Below are positions 35,101 to 64,000 of a DNA stretch of 64,000 bases, one piece after another. The stretch comes from Acipenser ruthenus. Its lineage: Eukaryota; Chordata; Actinopteri; Acipenseriformes; Acipenseridae. The stretch is from contig NC_081231.1 of the NCBI RefSeq assembly GCF_902713425.1, forward strand, positions 924,760 to 988,759, read 5' to 3'. The notes under the pieces were generated by a model that was not told the origin of the DNA, made no database searches, and saw nothing but the letters and a program-made list of their open reading frames with translations. Every line of letters begins with the position of its first letter. Position 1 is the first letter of the stretch. The position numbers were made by a program, and so were the translations under genes.

Positions 35101-38100
35101 AGTTGTAGGGAAGGTGTGTATTTTTTTTGAGAGAGAGATGTGTTAGCAGGAAGATAACTGTTTCTTGTTTTTGTCTCTCTCCCTTCCTTCCCCCTCTTCC
35201 CCTAAATCCTCCACAGATCCCCCTCTCCGGAGCCCATCTATAACAGCGAGGGCAAGCGGTTGAACACGCGGGAGTACCGCACACGCAAGAAGCTGGAGGA
35301 GGAGAGGCACTTGATGATCCAGGAGATGGTCGCCCTCAACCCAGAGTTCAAACCGCCTGCCGATTACAAGTGAGTAAAGACCACAGGCTTCGACCTGCAT
35401 TTACTGAATAGTACAGAAGCAAACTCCTGATTGTACACGCTGGATAATCTGCCTCTCTCCTCTGCAGGCCGCCAGCCACGCGAGTCAGTGACAAGGTGAT
35501 GATTCCTCAGGATGAGTACCCCGAGATCAACTTCGTGGGGCTGCTCATTGGACCCAGGTAACCTCACAACACAAGTTTGGGAGCGAGAGGCTCGTCAGGT
35601 GAACGCGCTGTTTGCCCCTGCTAAGGGAATCAGATTTTAATAGCATCTAATCTTAAACTGACTTGTAATTTATGCCATGCTAAAAATGCATGGCGTAGCC
35701 TTTGTGGTGAGGGGGGGGGGGCGACAAGAGGCAGTTGTAAGTGTTTTACATGCTTATTATAATTATGATTTATGTGATTTCTACAGCAGTTGTATGGAAG
35801 CATGAGTCATACTCCTGGGGTTTGGATTAGCTGAAGGCTACTGTAAATGGAAGCCGGGGGGGTGTGTGTTGTATGTGTGTACATTTTAATGGTGGTTGTC
35901 CTCCCCCCCCCCCCCCCCCCCCCCTGCAGAGGGAACACGCTGAAGAACATTGAGAAGGAGTGCACAGCCAAGATCATGATCAGAGGGAAGGGCTCCGTGA
36001 AGGAAGGGAAGGTGGGCCGCAAGGACGGGCAGATGCTGCCTGGAGAGGATGAGCCTCTGCACGCCCTCGTCACTGCCAACACCATGGAGAACGTCAAGAA
36101 GGCAGTGGAGCAGGTGAGGAACACGGGGCTGCTGCACGGGGGCACGTGTCCCGCAGATAGAAAGTATGCTGACTTTCGGATTTTTGCAATGAGTTGCATG
36201 AAACGGGGTTTAAAATTTACTGACCCGTTGGTTCTGGTCATCCAAATTCAGTTTTCTCCTCGTGAAGCTTGAGTCGCTCTCAAATGCATTTTAAGAAACG
36301 GCTTCAACAACAAATGCTCAATTCTTTTTGTACGTTAATGGGTTAAGCCATTTTGATTGTGACTAAGCATTTGCTGCCTGAATTTGATAAGTAGTTTGCA
36401 TGTGTTAGACGTTTTTGGCTAATTCACTAGCTTTCTCCAACAAGTTTTGAGGAGCACATGTTTGGTTAGCTTCAAGTTTTAACAGCTAGTTTCTACTGGG
36501 CTCAAATCTCTTCACTTATTTGGTTTTCAATCTGTATTAAAATTTTACAAAAGTTGTTGTCAAATGTATGCTGTGTATAGATGTTGGCCATCTGTTTATA
36601 GAGAAGTGTACAGTAATTGGTTTCACAACAGTAGTAATTCAAGGATTTACCATTTACAAATGACTTATGAAAACAAAAAATGCATTCTTGTGAAGCATTG
36701 CAAATACGTCAAACTTGATTCTTAGTTTCAACGCTAGCCCTGGCCCCCTCTGCTCACAGCTCTCTCTCTCTCTTTGTCTCCAGATTCGTAACATCCTGAA
36801 GCAGGGGATCGAGACGCCGGAGGATCAGAATGACTTGCGGAAGATGCAGCTGCGAGAGCTGGCCCGGCTCAACGGCACACTGCGCGAGGACGACAACAGG
36901 TAACTGGAGGGGGGATCAGGGTTCTGTTCTGTACAGATTGAAGGGAGTAACTGGGATTAAACTAATTTACTTCGGGTGACTTTATCTAGTAGAACCCTAA
37001 AATCTGAACCCCAAGTGTTGTCAAGGGGAACTTGGCAGATTGTCTTCAACTCTAACACCCATGTAAAGTCAAAGTGCATGCTTTGGGGATGTCAATACTG
37101 CGGTGCGTGTTTGCTTGTTAACCCTTTAGGTACAAGGGATTTTTGCAATGACGTGCATGAAACAGGGTTTAAAATTTAATGACCGGATGGAACCGGTCAT
37201 CCAAATGGTCAGTTTCCTCCTCATGATGCTGGAGTCGCAGTCAAATGTGTTTTAAGAAACCGTTTTGAACAAGCGCTCAATTCCGTGTGTACCTTCAGGG
37301 TTTAAATCCTTCCCTCTGTTACTATGTGTATTGACCCGCCGTCGGCTGTGTTTGCAGGATCCTGAGGCCCTGGCAAAGTTCGGAGCCCCGCAGCATCACC
37401 AACGCCACCGTCTGTACCAAGTGCGGAGGCGCCGGCCACATCTCCTCCGACTGCAAGTTCACCAGGTAAGACCGCAGCAGAGCGACCGCGGGGCCGCAGC
37501 TCTGCTGTGCCAGGGGCACGTGCGGAATTAGAAACGCCTGTTTTGATTTATGCGTTTCACACTTTGATTCCCTGATTTTATGAAAACAAAGTGGTAAACC
37601 TAATTTTAATAAGACAAAATGCACCTGGTAATTTTTTCAGAAGATACAGCTTTCAGGAACAAGGTTTTTTTTTTTTGTTTTTTTTTTAGAAGAGGCTGTG
37701 TTAATGTTACGATTTTCTGAATGAATTTGCCAATCTTCACGTACTAAATATATGCTGTTGCGTTTTAATCGTGAAGTTTTTGTTGAGGAATCCAACAGTA
37801 CATCTCATATTGCACGTTTACAAGGTTTTTCAGTTTAGGAGTTCACAGGATTTCGTTTTTTTTAATATCTAATCTGTATCAATATTAAATCTCTTATCAG
37901 TACAAGTCTGATACAACCTCCATCTTCCACTAGAGGGCGCTGGTACTCTGATGCCTTGCCAGATAAGCAGTTAAATTGCCACCATTTTAATATTGACGGC
38001 CCGCTAGTTATCTCTTGCAGAGTCTGCAAAACCGTCTGATTTACAACCAGTCATTTTGTTTATGAAAACTAGGTAATTGAATGGAAGTATAAACAATTGT

Positions 38101-40312
38101 GGGGGTTTACCCAGCCAAGTCTTCAAGCAATGATGCTTTTGTCCTGCAAAATAGTTTGCAGTCCTCTCTGAGACGTTACATCATCTACATCCTTCTAGAA
38201 TGGACTTGTATAATGAAACATATTGTACGTTTTGTATTTCCTCCACACAGTACAGTGTGTGTGTTGAATCTCTGCTCCCAGTCTAACCCCAGAGCAGCTC
38301 TTTCGCCCCCAGGCAGGGAGACCCCCAGTCTGCCCAGGACAAGGCGCGCATGGACAAGGAGTACCTGTCTCTGATGGCTGAACTGGGGGAGGCTCCTGTC
38401 CCCTCCTCCACTGGGGGGGGCTCCAGCAACCACCATCAAGGCAGGGGCTCTGGACCAGGCAACAACCAGGGCCAGCAGGTAAGGACAGTGAGGACAGGGG
38501 ACTCCATACAGTCAGTGTTTAAATATGACTATAGAGAGATGTATTGACACATCTTTTAGGTTAGACATGTACAGGACTCCATACAATCTGCAGTATTGAT
38601 GAAATGCTAGTTTTAACTTGTAATTATTGAATCGCTATGTAGAGGTGTCTTGAGATTAGACATGCAGTGCGTTACACAGCTGTGAGATCAGTCAGCTGCT
38701 AGGAACCGGACGAGTGCCGACTGGCCTCATTTTGTGAATTCTCGTTCTAAATAAAAATCCAGCTATCTCTTTTACTTGGTACAGTCATTCTAATGGTTTC
38801 CCTTCCTGTGCAGAACCGTCCCCCCTGGATGAACTCCGGCCACTCTGAGAACCGTCCTTACCAGGGGATGCACGGAGGGGGTCATAGCGGCCATGGGGGG
38901 CACCACGGCTTCCCTCCCCCCATGTCCAACATGCACCCCAACAACGGGCCCCCTCCCCCCTGGATGCAGCCCCCGCCGCCGCCAATGAACCAGGGGCATG
39001 GGCCTCACGGGCACCACCACATGGGTGAGTCCCGCTCGAACACGCCCGCTCTGCAGCTTGGTGTCGCTGGCACTGAGCTCTTGCACATCAAATACTGAAA
39101 CCAAGGGATTACTGGACAGACCTTGTACAGCTCTGGCTAACAGTTCTGCAGCACCCCATAGAATGAACTCATTTTGCTTCATAAAGTCCAATGGAAACTG
39201 AATGATGTTATGTTAACATATTGAATTGCACCGCTTTATAGTTTTCCATATATTTAATGTATAGTTTAGCCTATTGCTGTTAAATGCCTTTTACAAAAAG
39301 TAAATGTGTTTTGAGGGAAGCAGTATGAGCTCTTGTGTGTTCTGTATCCCGTCTTTTAAATATTCGCGTCCCCAGTATTTCAGGTGTATTCCTGTAAACG
39401 CTTAATGATTTGCTGTGTCTTTTTTAAAACCCCAGGTCTGCTGCCTCCACCAATGGGAATGTTGCCCCCTCCCCCTCCTCCACCCAGTAGCCAGCCTCCA
39501 CCTCCTCCATCAGCACCACTGCTGCCATGGCAACAGCAGCAAGCCCCGCCTCCTCCACCCACCAGCAGCATGGCAACCAGTACACCACTGCCATGGCAAC
39601 AGAGTAAGTGAAAAGGATTCCTGGTAGCCTGCCTTTTTGAGCACTAATTAATTGTAAAGCTACTGCTAGCAGTGAATCATAATTCAAGGGGGCGGGGCGT
39701 TTCTGCTTTGTCAGTTAATACAAAGGGTTTAACGTTTCTACAGATGAATTCAGTGGAAATTGCCTGTGTTTGCAACTCCTAAATACACATTTTGGATGGT
39801 GTGCTTAGAATTTCAAAACCTAATTTATGTAAAGCATCCCCTGGTCCTGCTTCCCACAGTTAGAAAAGTATTGAGAGACTTCTATTCGAAACGTCTCTCA
39901 TTGAATTTGATTGTTTTTTAAATGTATCACTTGGGTGTTTTTAATCGCTCTGTGTGTTTTCTCTTCCGTCGCAGACACCATCACCACCTCCTCTCCTGGC
40001 TCTGGAACCCTCCCTCCCTGGCAGCAGCAACAGCAGCAGGGCTCCACTGCGGGCTCCTCCACGCAGCCCCCTCCCCCCATGGGCAACCCCTCAATGGTGC
40101 CCCCTCCTCCCGGGGTGCAGCCCCCCCTGCCTCCCGGCGCTCCCCCTCCCCCTCCCCCACCTCCTCCTGGCTCTGCTGGCATGATGTACGCACCCCCTCC
40201 CCCTCCCCCTCCCATGGATCCCTCCAACTTCGTTACCATGATGGGCATGGGCGTCCCAGGCATGCCCCCTTTCGGGATGCCCGCGCCCCCTCCTCCCCCT
40301 CCTCAGAGCTAA
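25516..40312 (+). CDS. sf1: Splicing factor 1 (branch-point-binding protein)
   Basis: Twelve coding exons: 25516-25780, 27661-27792, 30750-30825, 35217-35369, 35468-35557, 35930-36113, 36784-36899, 37358-37465, 38313-38478, 38814-39024, 39436-39603, 39975-40312. They join without a frame break to 668 residues. SF1 binds the intron branch point and hands over to U2AF during early spliceosome assembly in the nucleus. Exon 1 encodes [13 protein letters not shown] and then a proline-rich stretch of about 75 residues, matching the long N-terminal isoform known in mammals. The U2AF65-binding ULM has tryptophan 101 in RKRSRW. SPSP serines are 159 and 161, the UHMK1 targets in human. The KH-QUA2 domain has GPRG at 237-240 ([15 protein letters not shown]), and the CCHC knuckle is C358, C361, H366, C371. 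The C-terminus is proline-rich ([32 protein letters not shown]). The acceptor of exon 6 has a run of 22 C. Confidence 0.98.
26168..26340 (-). mobile_element. SINE family A, head missing
   Basis: ATT repeat, TTTCTTAGCAGACGCCC, GATATCACATTAT (partly duplicated) and GGAGCAATCTAGGTAAAGTA are present in sf1 intron 1. The tRNA-like head has been lost just after TACC. A GT/AT dinucleotide tract precedes it at 26128-26168. Confidence 0.85.
27155..27400 (+). mobile_element. CR1/L2-type LINE, end of ORF2 and 3' tail
   Basis: Translation gives fragments such as [30 protein letters not shown], typical of the C-terminus of reverse transcriptases of CR1/L2-like LINEs. It ends with ACTAACAACCAAAGAGCAAC and CGTTTGTAAACTTTCTTATG. 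It sits in sf1 intron 1 on the sense strand and is a short 5'-truncated copy. Confidence 0.8.
27793..30749 (+). other. sf1 intron 2
   Basis: Three kilobases of A/T-rich intron. One complete Tc1-like MITE (29758-30084) is the only element I recognise. The 60-81 codon ORFs here show no domains. Confidence 0.7.
29758..30084. mobile_element. Tc1/mariner-like MITE, complete copy
   Basis: Left end TACAGCTCTGGCCAAAGG, continuing TTTTGCACACC, and right end GGTGATGCAAAACTTTTGTC, continuing CATAGCTGTA, are inverted repeats flanked by TA. The interior shares ATCTAACATGAAATACT and GGCTTCCAGTAGACTTTTTG with the other copies. Length 327 bases, no ORF. Confidence 0.88.
30826..35216 (+). other. sf1 intron 3 (largest intron)
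   Basis: This 4.4 kb intron has no coding exon. At about 34215-34545 a stretch ending GCTGGGATTGGAACTCGGGA and TTGCCTGACTCCCAGTCC looks like an old reversed tRNA-derived SINE, with low confidence. The remainder is A/T-rich with T runs and no structure I can name. Confidence 0.6.
35903..35929 (+). promoter_or_regulatory. sf1: Poly-C splice acceptor of sf1 exon 6
   Basis: The polypyrimidine tract before exon 6 is an uninterrupted run of 22 C (35903-35924) followed by TGCAG. Exon 6 encodes the core of the KH domain after GPRG. U2AF65 prefers uridine, so a pure C tract is unusual; poly(C)-binding proteins could take part in recognition. Confidence 0.8.
36165..36352 (+). repeat. Unnamed repeat E, copy 1 (sf1 intron 6)
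   Basis: ATTTTTGCAATGAGTTGCAT, GAAACGGGGTTTAAAATTTA, CTGGTCATCCAAAT and GCATTTTAAGAAACGG recur at 37.1, 43.7 (reversed) and 49.1 kb. No tRNA-like head, ORF or terminal inverted repeat is visible. Confidence 0.7.
37130..37312 (+). repeat. Unnamed repeat E, copy 2 (sf1 intron 7)
   Basis: ATTTTTGCAATGACGTGCAT, GAAACAGGGTTTAAAATTTA, ACCGGTCATCCAAATGGTCA and GTGTTTTAAGAAACCG align over about 180 bases with the copy at 36.2 kb, in the same orientation and in the next intron. Confidence 0.7.
37466..38312 (+). other. sf1 intron 8
   Basis: An 847-base intron, A/T-rich, with T runs near 37660-37688. I see no repeat element or RNA gene in it. Confidence 0.6.
38690..38755 (+). mobile_element. Diverged LINE 3' tail
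   Basis: CAGCTGCTAGGAACCGGACG and GCCGACTGGCCTCATTTTGT are a decayed version of the LINE tail seen at 6.7 and 27.3 kb (CTAACAACCAAACGAGCAAG, GGCTGAATGGCCTCCTCT). It lies in sf1 intron 9. Confidence 0.5.
39118..39250. mobile_element. Tc1-like MITE, left part
   Basis: TACAGCTCTGGCTAACAGTT with GCAGCACCCCATAGAATGAA, then AATGATGTTATGTTAACATA and TTATAGTTTTCCATATA, follow the left half of the MITE family. The right half and terminus are missing. In sf1 intron 10. Confidence 0.65.
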
Positions 40313-41380
40313 AGCGGACCCCCTAGCTGTAGCAATAGGAGGCTCCTCCATTCTGACCTGGGAGCAGCCTTCATCTCACACCAGTCAACACATTTAATCC
40401 TGGGTTCATGTACCAAGTATTTTTATTTATGTATCTGTTTCCTTGGATATGTATATTAACCAGTCAGCTTCTTTAGCTTTTAAAAACATTCCCAGTATGA
40501 TGTGGCCACCTCCCCTTTTTTTTCTAGATACACAACTGTGAGCTTTGCTACACCTGTAGAGTTTAGATTTTTTTTTTCTGTCCGACCTCTTTCTTGAATG
40601 CATTCATCTATGACTTTCTGTTTTGTGTTGTGTAATTAGAACACCAGGATTTAATTTGTTTGTGGGTTGTGTTTTTAAATTAAACCCCTCCCCTTTCAGC
40701 TGCTTGGTGTACAAAATTATGAAGCGCTTCTTCTGTGGAGCAGCAACACAGAGCCTTCTCTCCCAGCCTTTAGTGCTTTAGTGACCCCCCCTCCTCCCAA
40801 CTAATGAAGTAAGAATGGGGATATCCTTTTAAATCTCAATGGTACGTAAGATTATTCCAAATTTATCAAACATGGGGGGGGGGCTACACCAAAGTAGCCC
40901 ATCCCCGATTTTTAGACCACTTGTTGTATTTAGTGCTGAACCAGAATTAAATAAAACATGCAAAGTGGCTGCAGCTGAGAACTCGTATCCTGGCTTCAAA
41001 TCCCTTTTCAGCTTGCTGAGTGGAAGCAGAGCCCACTTCACCAGGCTAGATCCGTTAGGAGTTGGGCTGCAATTTCATTTTTTTTTTTTTTAATACAAAA
41101 CTATATAAGATTGAACTATTTTGAAGTTTAACTAACAGATTGGATTAAAAAAAAAATCTTGTGGCATAAATGTCTCTTATTTTAATTGAATGGTACACAT
41201 TAATGACTGCCTTTCTGTTTGAAATGTAAATACCTCCTCTAAACCCCCTAATACTCTTTTCTACTCCTATAGAAACTAGAAAAATATTGATACTTTGAGC
41301 AGGAGTTGCCTGACATCAGTGTATACTAGAATGTTTCTGATTTGACTAACGTTGCTCAATAATTCATAAATGTTGGCTGC

Positions 41381-41411
<31 letters not shown>

Positions 41412-42200
41412 AACGTTTTGTAGGTTGTGATCAGGGCTTGCTCTCTCCTACCTCCCTGTCAGTAAATCCTGCTCCTCGTCTCTGCTGAGGGAAGTCAGTG
41501 TAGCAGCTTGTCTTGCTCATTGGTCTGTTTGCTTCATGCTTAAGTTCCCTTTTCTTCAGTGTTTCTGGCCTGCAGTCAGTTATATGTGCAACAGGTCTCT
41601 CAACATGTCCCCTTTCAGTGCTTCCTTTTTATTTTGCTGATTTTGCCAGCTCTTGCGAGATGACTTTTTTTAAAGATTGCTTTTTGTTTCTGTAACTTCA
41701 TTTGAAAATAAAGGGGAGGATACATTTACAAACTCCAGTTGTCACTCGCTGTGGGTATCGTGCAAATTTTTTTTTTTGTAATGCTCAGTTTAGGTAGATC
41801 AACATGTTTGTACTCCATGGCTCTTTCTCGACTGCCTCATAATAACCTAGGTTTTGTTTCTAGGAAGGTGGGTGTTTAAATTACAGCACGTGTACAGCAG
41901 CCCTGCCTTATGGTTTGAGGTAGAGGTGTGTAAGCTGCCCTGTAAGAGGAGCTTGTGCGATTGCAAATCTGCCACCGCAAACATCTCAAACCTTTTCAGC
42001 TCCCAACTTTGCATTTCCACTTGATTACTTTCTGGGCTGCAATCGTGTGGTCACTCTGTGGGTTCTGGATGATGAAAGACCCAATGCTTTTAGAGAATGG
42101 CTTTAAAAAAAAATTTAAAAAAATAGTACATGGTTTGGTTCTGCAATTTCCTACAGTAGTTTCATTGTACAGGAAAAATAAACCTTTTTCTCACCAGTAT
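40313..42200 (+). other. sf1: sf1 3'UTR with several poly(A) signals
   Basis: Candidate AATAAA signals lie at 41408-41413 (after a T run), 41707-41712 and 42177-42182. No downstream splice acceptor with coding continuation is visible. Which site is used cannot be told from sequence. The 95-codon ORF at 41955 has no motif. Confidence 0.65.
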
Positions 42201-42289
42201 TTTTCACAAAAGCGTTTTGGCAGCTGTTTGGGAGTGAGTTAATTATCAGGGCTTGTAAATACTGACTGCTAATGTGTTCCTGATCCTGA

Positions 42290-42551
42290 CATTATTATTA
42301 TTATTATTATTATTTGTTTATTTAGCAGACTCCTTTATCCAAGGTGACTTACAGAGACTAAGGTGTGTGAACTATGCATCAGCTGCAGAGTCATTTACAA
42401 CTTACAACATCTCACGCGAAAGACGGAGCACAAGGAGGTGAAGTGACTTGCTCAGGGTCACACAATGAGTCAGTGGCTGAGGTGGGATTTGAACCAGGGA
42501 CCTCCTGGTTACAAGCCCAGTTCTTTTAACCACTGGACCACACTGCCTCCT
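42290..42551 (-). mobile_element. SINE family B, complete
   Basis: (ATT)n run, TTTATTTAGCAGACTCC tail, GCATCAGCTGCAGAGTCA, GACGGAGCACAAGGAGGTGA, GGGATTTGAACCAGGGACCT and the full head end ACCACTGGACCACACTGCCT. It is the most complete family B copy in the window and lies between sf1 and pygm. Confidence 0.92.
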
Positions 42552-43915
42552 TTTGAATATATACAGATATGTATCTCATGAAGTCATCGGATCTGATACG
42601 GCAGCCACGTGATAATTTAGGTGTTTGCTGTAAAGATCCGACTGTATTTGATACACAGTTGTATCAGTTATGATTTTTTGCAATCCGGTCTGTTGCTAAA
42701 AGTATAATATAGTGGCGATCCAAACTCTTAAACATCTATCTATCTCTCATATTAATATGCAACATAAGATTTGGGTTTAAAAATCCCATTCCATCTGAAA
42801 TGCCCAAATTAAAGAGAACCATTGGGATTGATGATACGTAGCCGTGTATGATTGAGAAAATGTGCAGAAGACAACTGTGTAAGACCAACAGAGTGAAGAA
42901 GTGTCTGTGGTAAGAATTAGGAACTTTTAAATATAGAGAGATATGTATCTCATGAAGTCATTCGTGCAGGTGAGATCAAAGATAGAGATATGTGTGTTAA
43001 AGCAGTTTGTATTAAAAACGGTCTCCACAAAGTTCATAGCCAACCGTGCATACCTTGCTTCATTGTTATTTTGGAGACGGGACTGGTTCACACCCACACA
43101 ACCTCTCCCCCACTAATAGTTAAGACATGACCACTGATGTTGTGCATGCCTGAAACCGTCATGTATTTATTTATTTTTGCGGCCAGTCTGGTCTCCACGA
43201 ATATCAACAGTTAAGCGAGGTATGCATGGGTGCTCTACCATTGCTAAGAACTATTTTATGACTTTAAAGAGACATTCTTTAATAAATTAATAAATGTTTT
43301 GTTTTTATGGTCTTTCAAAAAAAATAAAAATAATAAATCTTCTTGGTAAGTATTTTGGCCTCAAAGACTGAACATTACATTTAACTGTATTCTAAAAGTC
43401 AGGGAAGTTAAAGCCGGATCATGTTACATACAGTGTCGTAGTGTCTGTTACTGAGGGAAGTCAGCCTGCCTCAGTCCATCAAAGCGGCTCCTGCTCTAAA
43501 TACCACGGCCTCTGGGAGGGGGTCGCAGCTGCTGAATAGACTCTCCTCGTGTTCGCTTTACCTCCACTCTGTCAATACAGCGCAGACACGCCCACTGCAT
43601 TGCAGTGGCATGTGCGGTGTATGCTGGGGACTGTAGTCTTTTAAAATACAGGCGAGCGCGACTCAAGACTTATCAGGAGCAGGAAATTGACAATTTGGAT
43701 GACCAGATTCGACCTGTCAGTGCATTTTAAAAACCTGTGTTTCGTGCATCTTATTTCAAAAATAAGAAAATTAGTATAATTTGTATTGTGAGACACACGG
43801 GGGGGGGGTAATTTAAACGAGCACATAACCAAAAATATCCCAAGCTGCAAAATGCAGAACATTTAAAAGCTAAGAATCTTTGAACGCTAAGTTGTCCGAA
43901 AATAAACCACAGCCC
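42552..43915. other. sf1 to pygm interval
   Basis: A perfect 22-base direct repeat, starting GATATGTATCTCATGAAGTC, occurs at 42566-42587 and 42940-42961. A reversed copy of repeat E lies at about 43690-43760. AGCAAGGTATGCACGG-like strings occur in inverted orientation near 43045 and 43212. No coding sequence seen. Confidence 0.6.
43690..43760 (-). repeat. Unnamed repeat E, copy 3 (reversed)
   Basis: ATTTGGATGACCAGATTCGA, CCTGTCAGTGCATTTTAAAA and CCTGTGTTTCGTGCAT are the reverse complement of the core of repeat E. Confidence 0.65.
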
Positions 43916-58163
<14,248 letters not shown>

Positions 58164-59530
58164 GCCAGCCGCTCCCACCACAGCCCCGCCCACTCGCAAC
58201 CTGCCCTCGCCCCGTTTACGAAGCCTATAATTGTGGATAGAAAAAGGGATAGGATAGATAAGGGTGACACCTGGAGGCTGGATGGATCTTAAACACAAAT
58301 CTAGAAGAAACTGTACCGCTCCTTTGCACTGCACAATTATATATTTCGCTTTGGTCTTCCAGCCATTAGGGGGCACTGTGATGAATTGCTTATAGTTTTT
58401 GTTATAGCACGTACCCATGCCATATTACGTTTATTTTGCTTGTGTGCTGGTTATTTGAGTGTATTGTTGTTATTTTTAGAGAAAGGCTGTGTTCCCCTTT
58501 TGTCTCGTGTTGTTTTTTAAAAAAGGCTGTCCCTGCAAATGCATTTTAAGCCAAACTCATCCCCCTTTGTTACAATAGGTTGGAACAACCCACATCATTG
58601 CGAAAGGGGGGAGTTTTGAAACTAAGCACCTTGTGGAAGCAGGTGGAATTACACTCCTGTTGCCTGCCCGCTCCACCTAGCGAGAGAGATTGTACTGTAA
58701 TGGAAAATGTAATTAAGCAGCTGCTTCCCTGATCTATATCGTCATCATCGTGTGTTCTAATTGTCTTGTCAAATTGTGTCGCCCTGTCCACATCGTTGCA
58801 CTGTAGTTGCCAATGTGTTTGCGTGACTGTGTAGGTGAGCGAGTGATTTCGCTAGGCAGCTAATTCAGTAGCATGGATATATATATATGTGTGTGTGTGT
58901 GTAAAGAATAATATAGTATATCAATTTATTAATCCCAGCCTGCAAAGAATGTAAAGGGGCAGGATGTAAACCTCAAAGTCTGGCAAGTCAGTCCTTTTTA
59001 AAGTGTTTGGTTTCCTTATTCAATTTGAGAATTCCCCATTGGTGTCCTGTAATAATCCTGATGTACTACCCCGAGGAAACCCTAGCCAGCAGCATCATCG
59101 CAGTATTTCCAATTCCACCATTAGCAGCCTCTTCCCATTGTCACTGTCCTTATCTTAGCATTGCCATGTTAGTACCACCATTTTGTCTCAAGGTCAGCTT
59201 TTGACTTGGTCAGCTCCCCCTGCCTCCATAACCCTCCAATCGTCTGGCTTCGTTTTGACCCAGGAATCGGCAGCCAATCGCAACGTGCCAATAAAAAGCA
59301 CCATCCAGTGAACAGCCAATCAAACGGACAGTGCCGTGTTTCTTCTATGATTGATGCTGTTATGCTCTTATTACAGTGATTGGCTGGCAGTTGCAGGCAG
59401 CCCATTTGGAATGTATTGAGCCTGGCTGTGGTCACTTCACACACCTGGTGCTAGAACTGACTTGGACAGACGTGAGGCTTCAGCTTGGACTCTGTATCAT
59501 ACTGTGATGCTCCAGTTAAACAAATAAAAT
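58164..59530 (+). other. pygm: pygm 3'UTR
   Basis: The sequence after the stop has no splice acceptor leading to coding sequence. AATAAA at 59523-59528 is followed by an A run and GTGTC, a likely poly(A) site, giving a 3'UTR of about 1.4 kb. A short TATG/GT repeat lies at 58876-58903. Four forward CCAAT motifs and one reversed occur at 59236-59395, which is unusual inside a 3'UTR. Confidence 0.65.

Positions 59531-64000
<4,470 letters not shown>

Noticed and set aside
35847-36272. A 141-codon ORF continuing past sf1 exon 6 on both sides
   Set aside because: The exon is bounded by TGCAG at 35929 and CAG-GTGAGG at 36113. The extensions are intron and repeat E sequence.

Overview
The window is vertebrate nuclear DNA, almost certainly from a ray-finned fish. 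I favour a non-teleost lineage, most likely a sturgeon or paddlefish, because several tRNA-derived SINEs here look like ones I associate with Acipenseriformes. That is recollection, not a search. All five recognised genes are on the + strand, have GT-AG introns, and keep an open reading frame when the exons are joined, with one exception in rbm4 copy 1.

Layout. From 0.5 to 23.4 kb lie three tandem RBM4-family genes (two RRMs, with or without a CCHC zinc knuckle). Each has the same plan: a CCAAT/GC-box promoter, a short non-coding first exon, a coding exon carrying both RRMs, a second coding exon carrying the low-complexity tail, and an intron just after the stop codon that leads to a separate 3'UTR exon. 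From 25.1 to about 42.2 kb lies sf1, the branch-point-binding splicing factor, with 12 coding exons and 668 codons. From 43.9 to 59.5 kb lies pygm, muscle glycogen phosphorylase, with 20 coding exons and 842 codons, the same length as the human protein. The last 4.5 kb holds no gene that I recognise. In human the order SF1 then PYGM, on one strand, is the same, and RASGRP2 follows, so rasgrp2 may begin beyond the right edge.

Repeats. Two abundant SINE families have different heads but the same LINE-type 3' tail. A third tRNA-like SINE occurs once. There are also a Tc1/mariner-like MITE family with about six copies, one foldback hAT-like MITE, fragments of a CR1/L2-type LINE, and two repeat families I cannot name. 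The pygm introns are unusually rich in minisatellites, and the rbm4 copy 3 intron carries a CU-rich minisatellite about 50 bp from its splice acceptor. I saw no endogenous retrovirus, CRISPR array or bacterial-type system.

How the genes relate. Four of the five genes encode RNA-binding or splicing proteins. RBM4 is known to bind CU-rich RNA and to oppose PTB at muscle exons. SF1 recognises branch points next to polypyrimidine tracts. The intronic CU tracts in rbm4 copy 3 and pygm are therefore the most testable regulatory idea in the window, but that link is inference.
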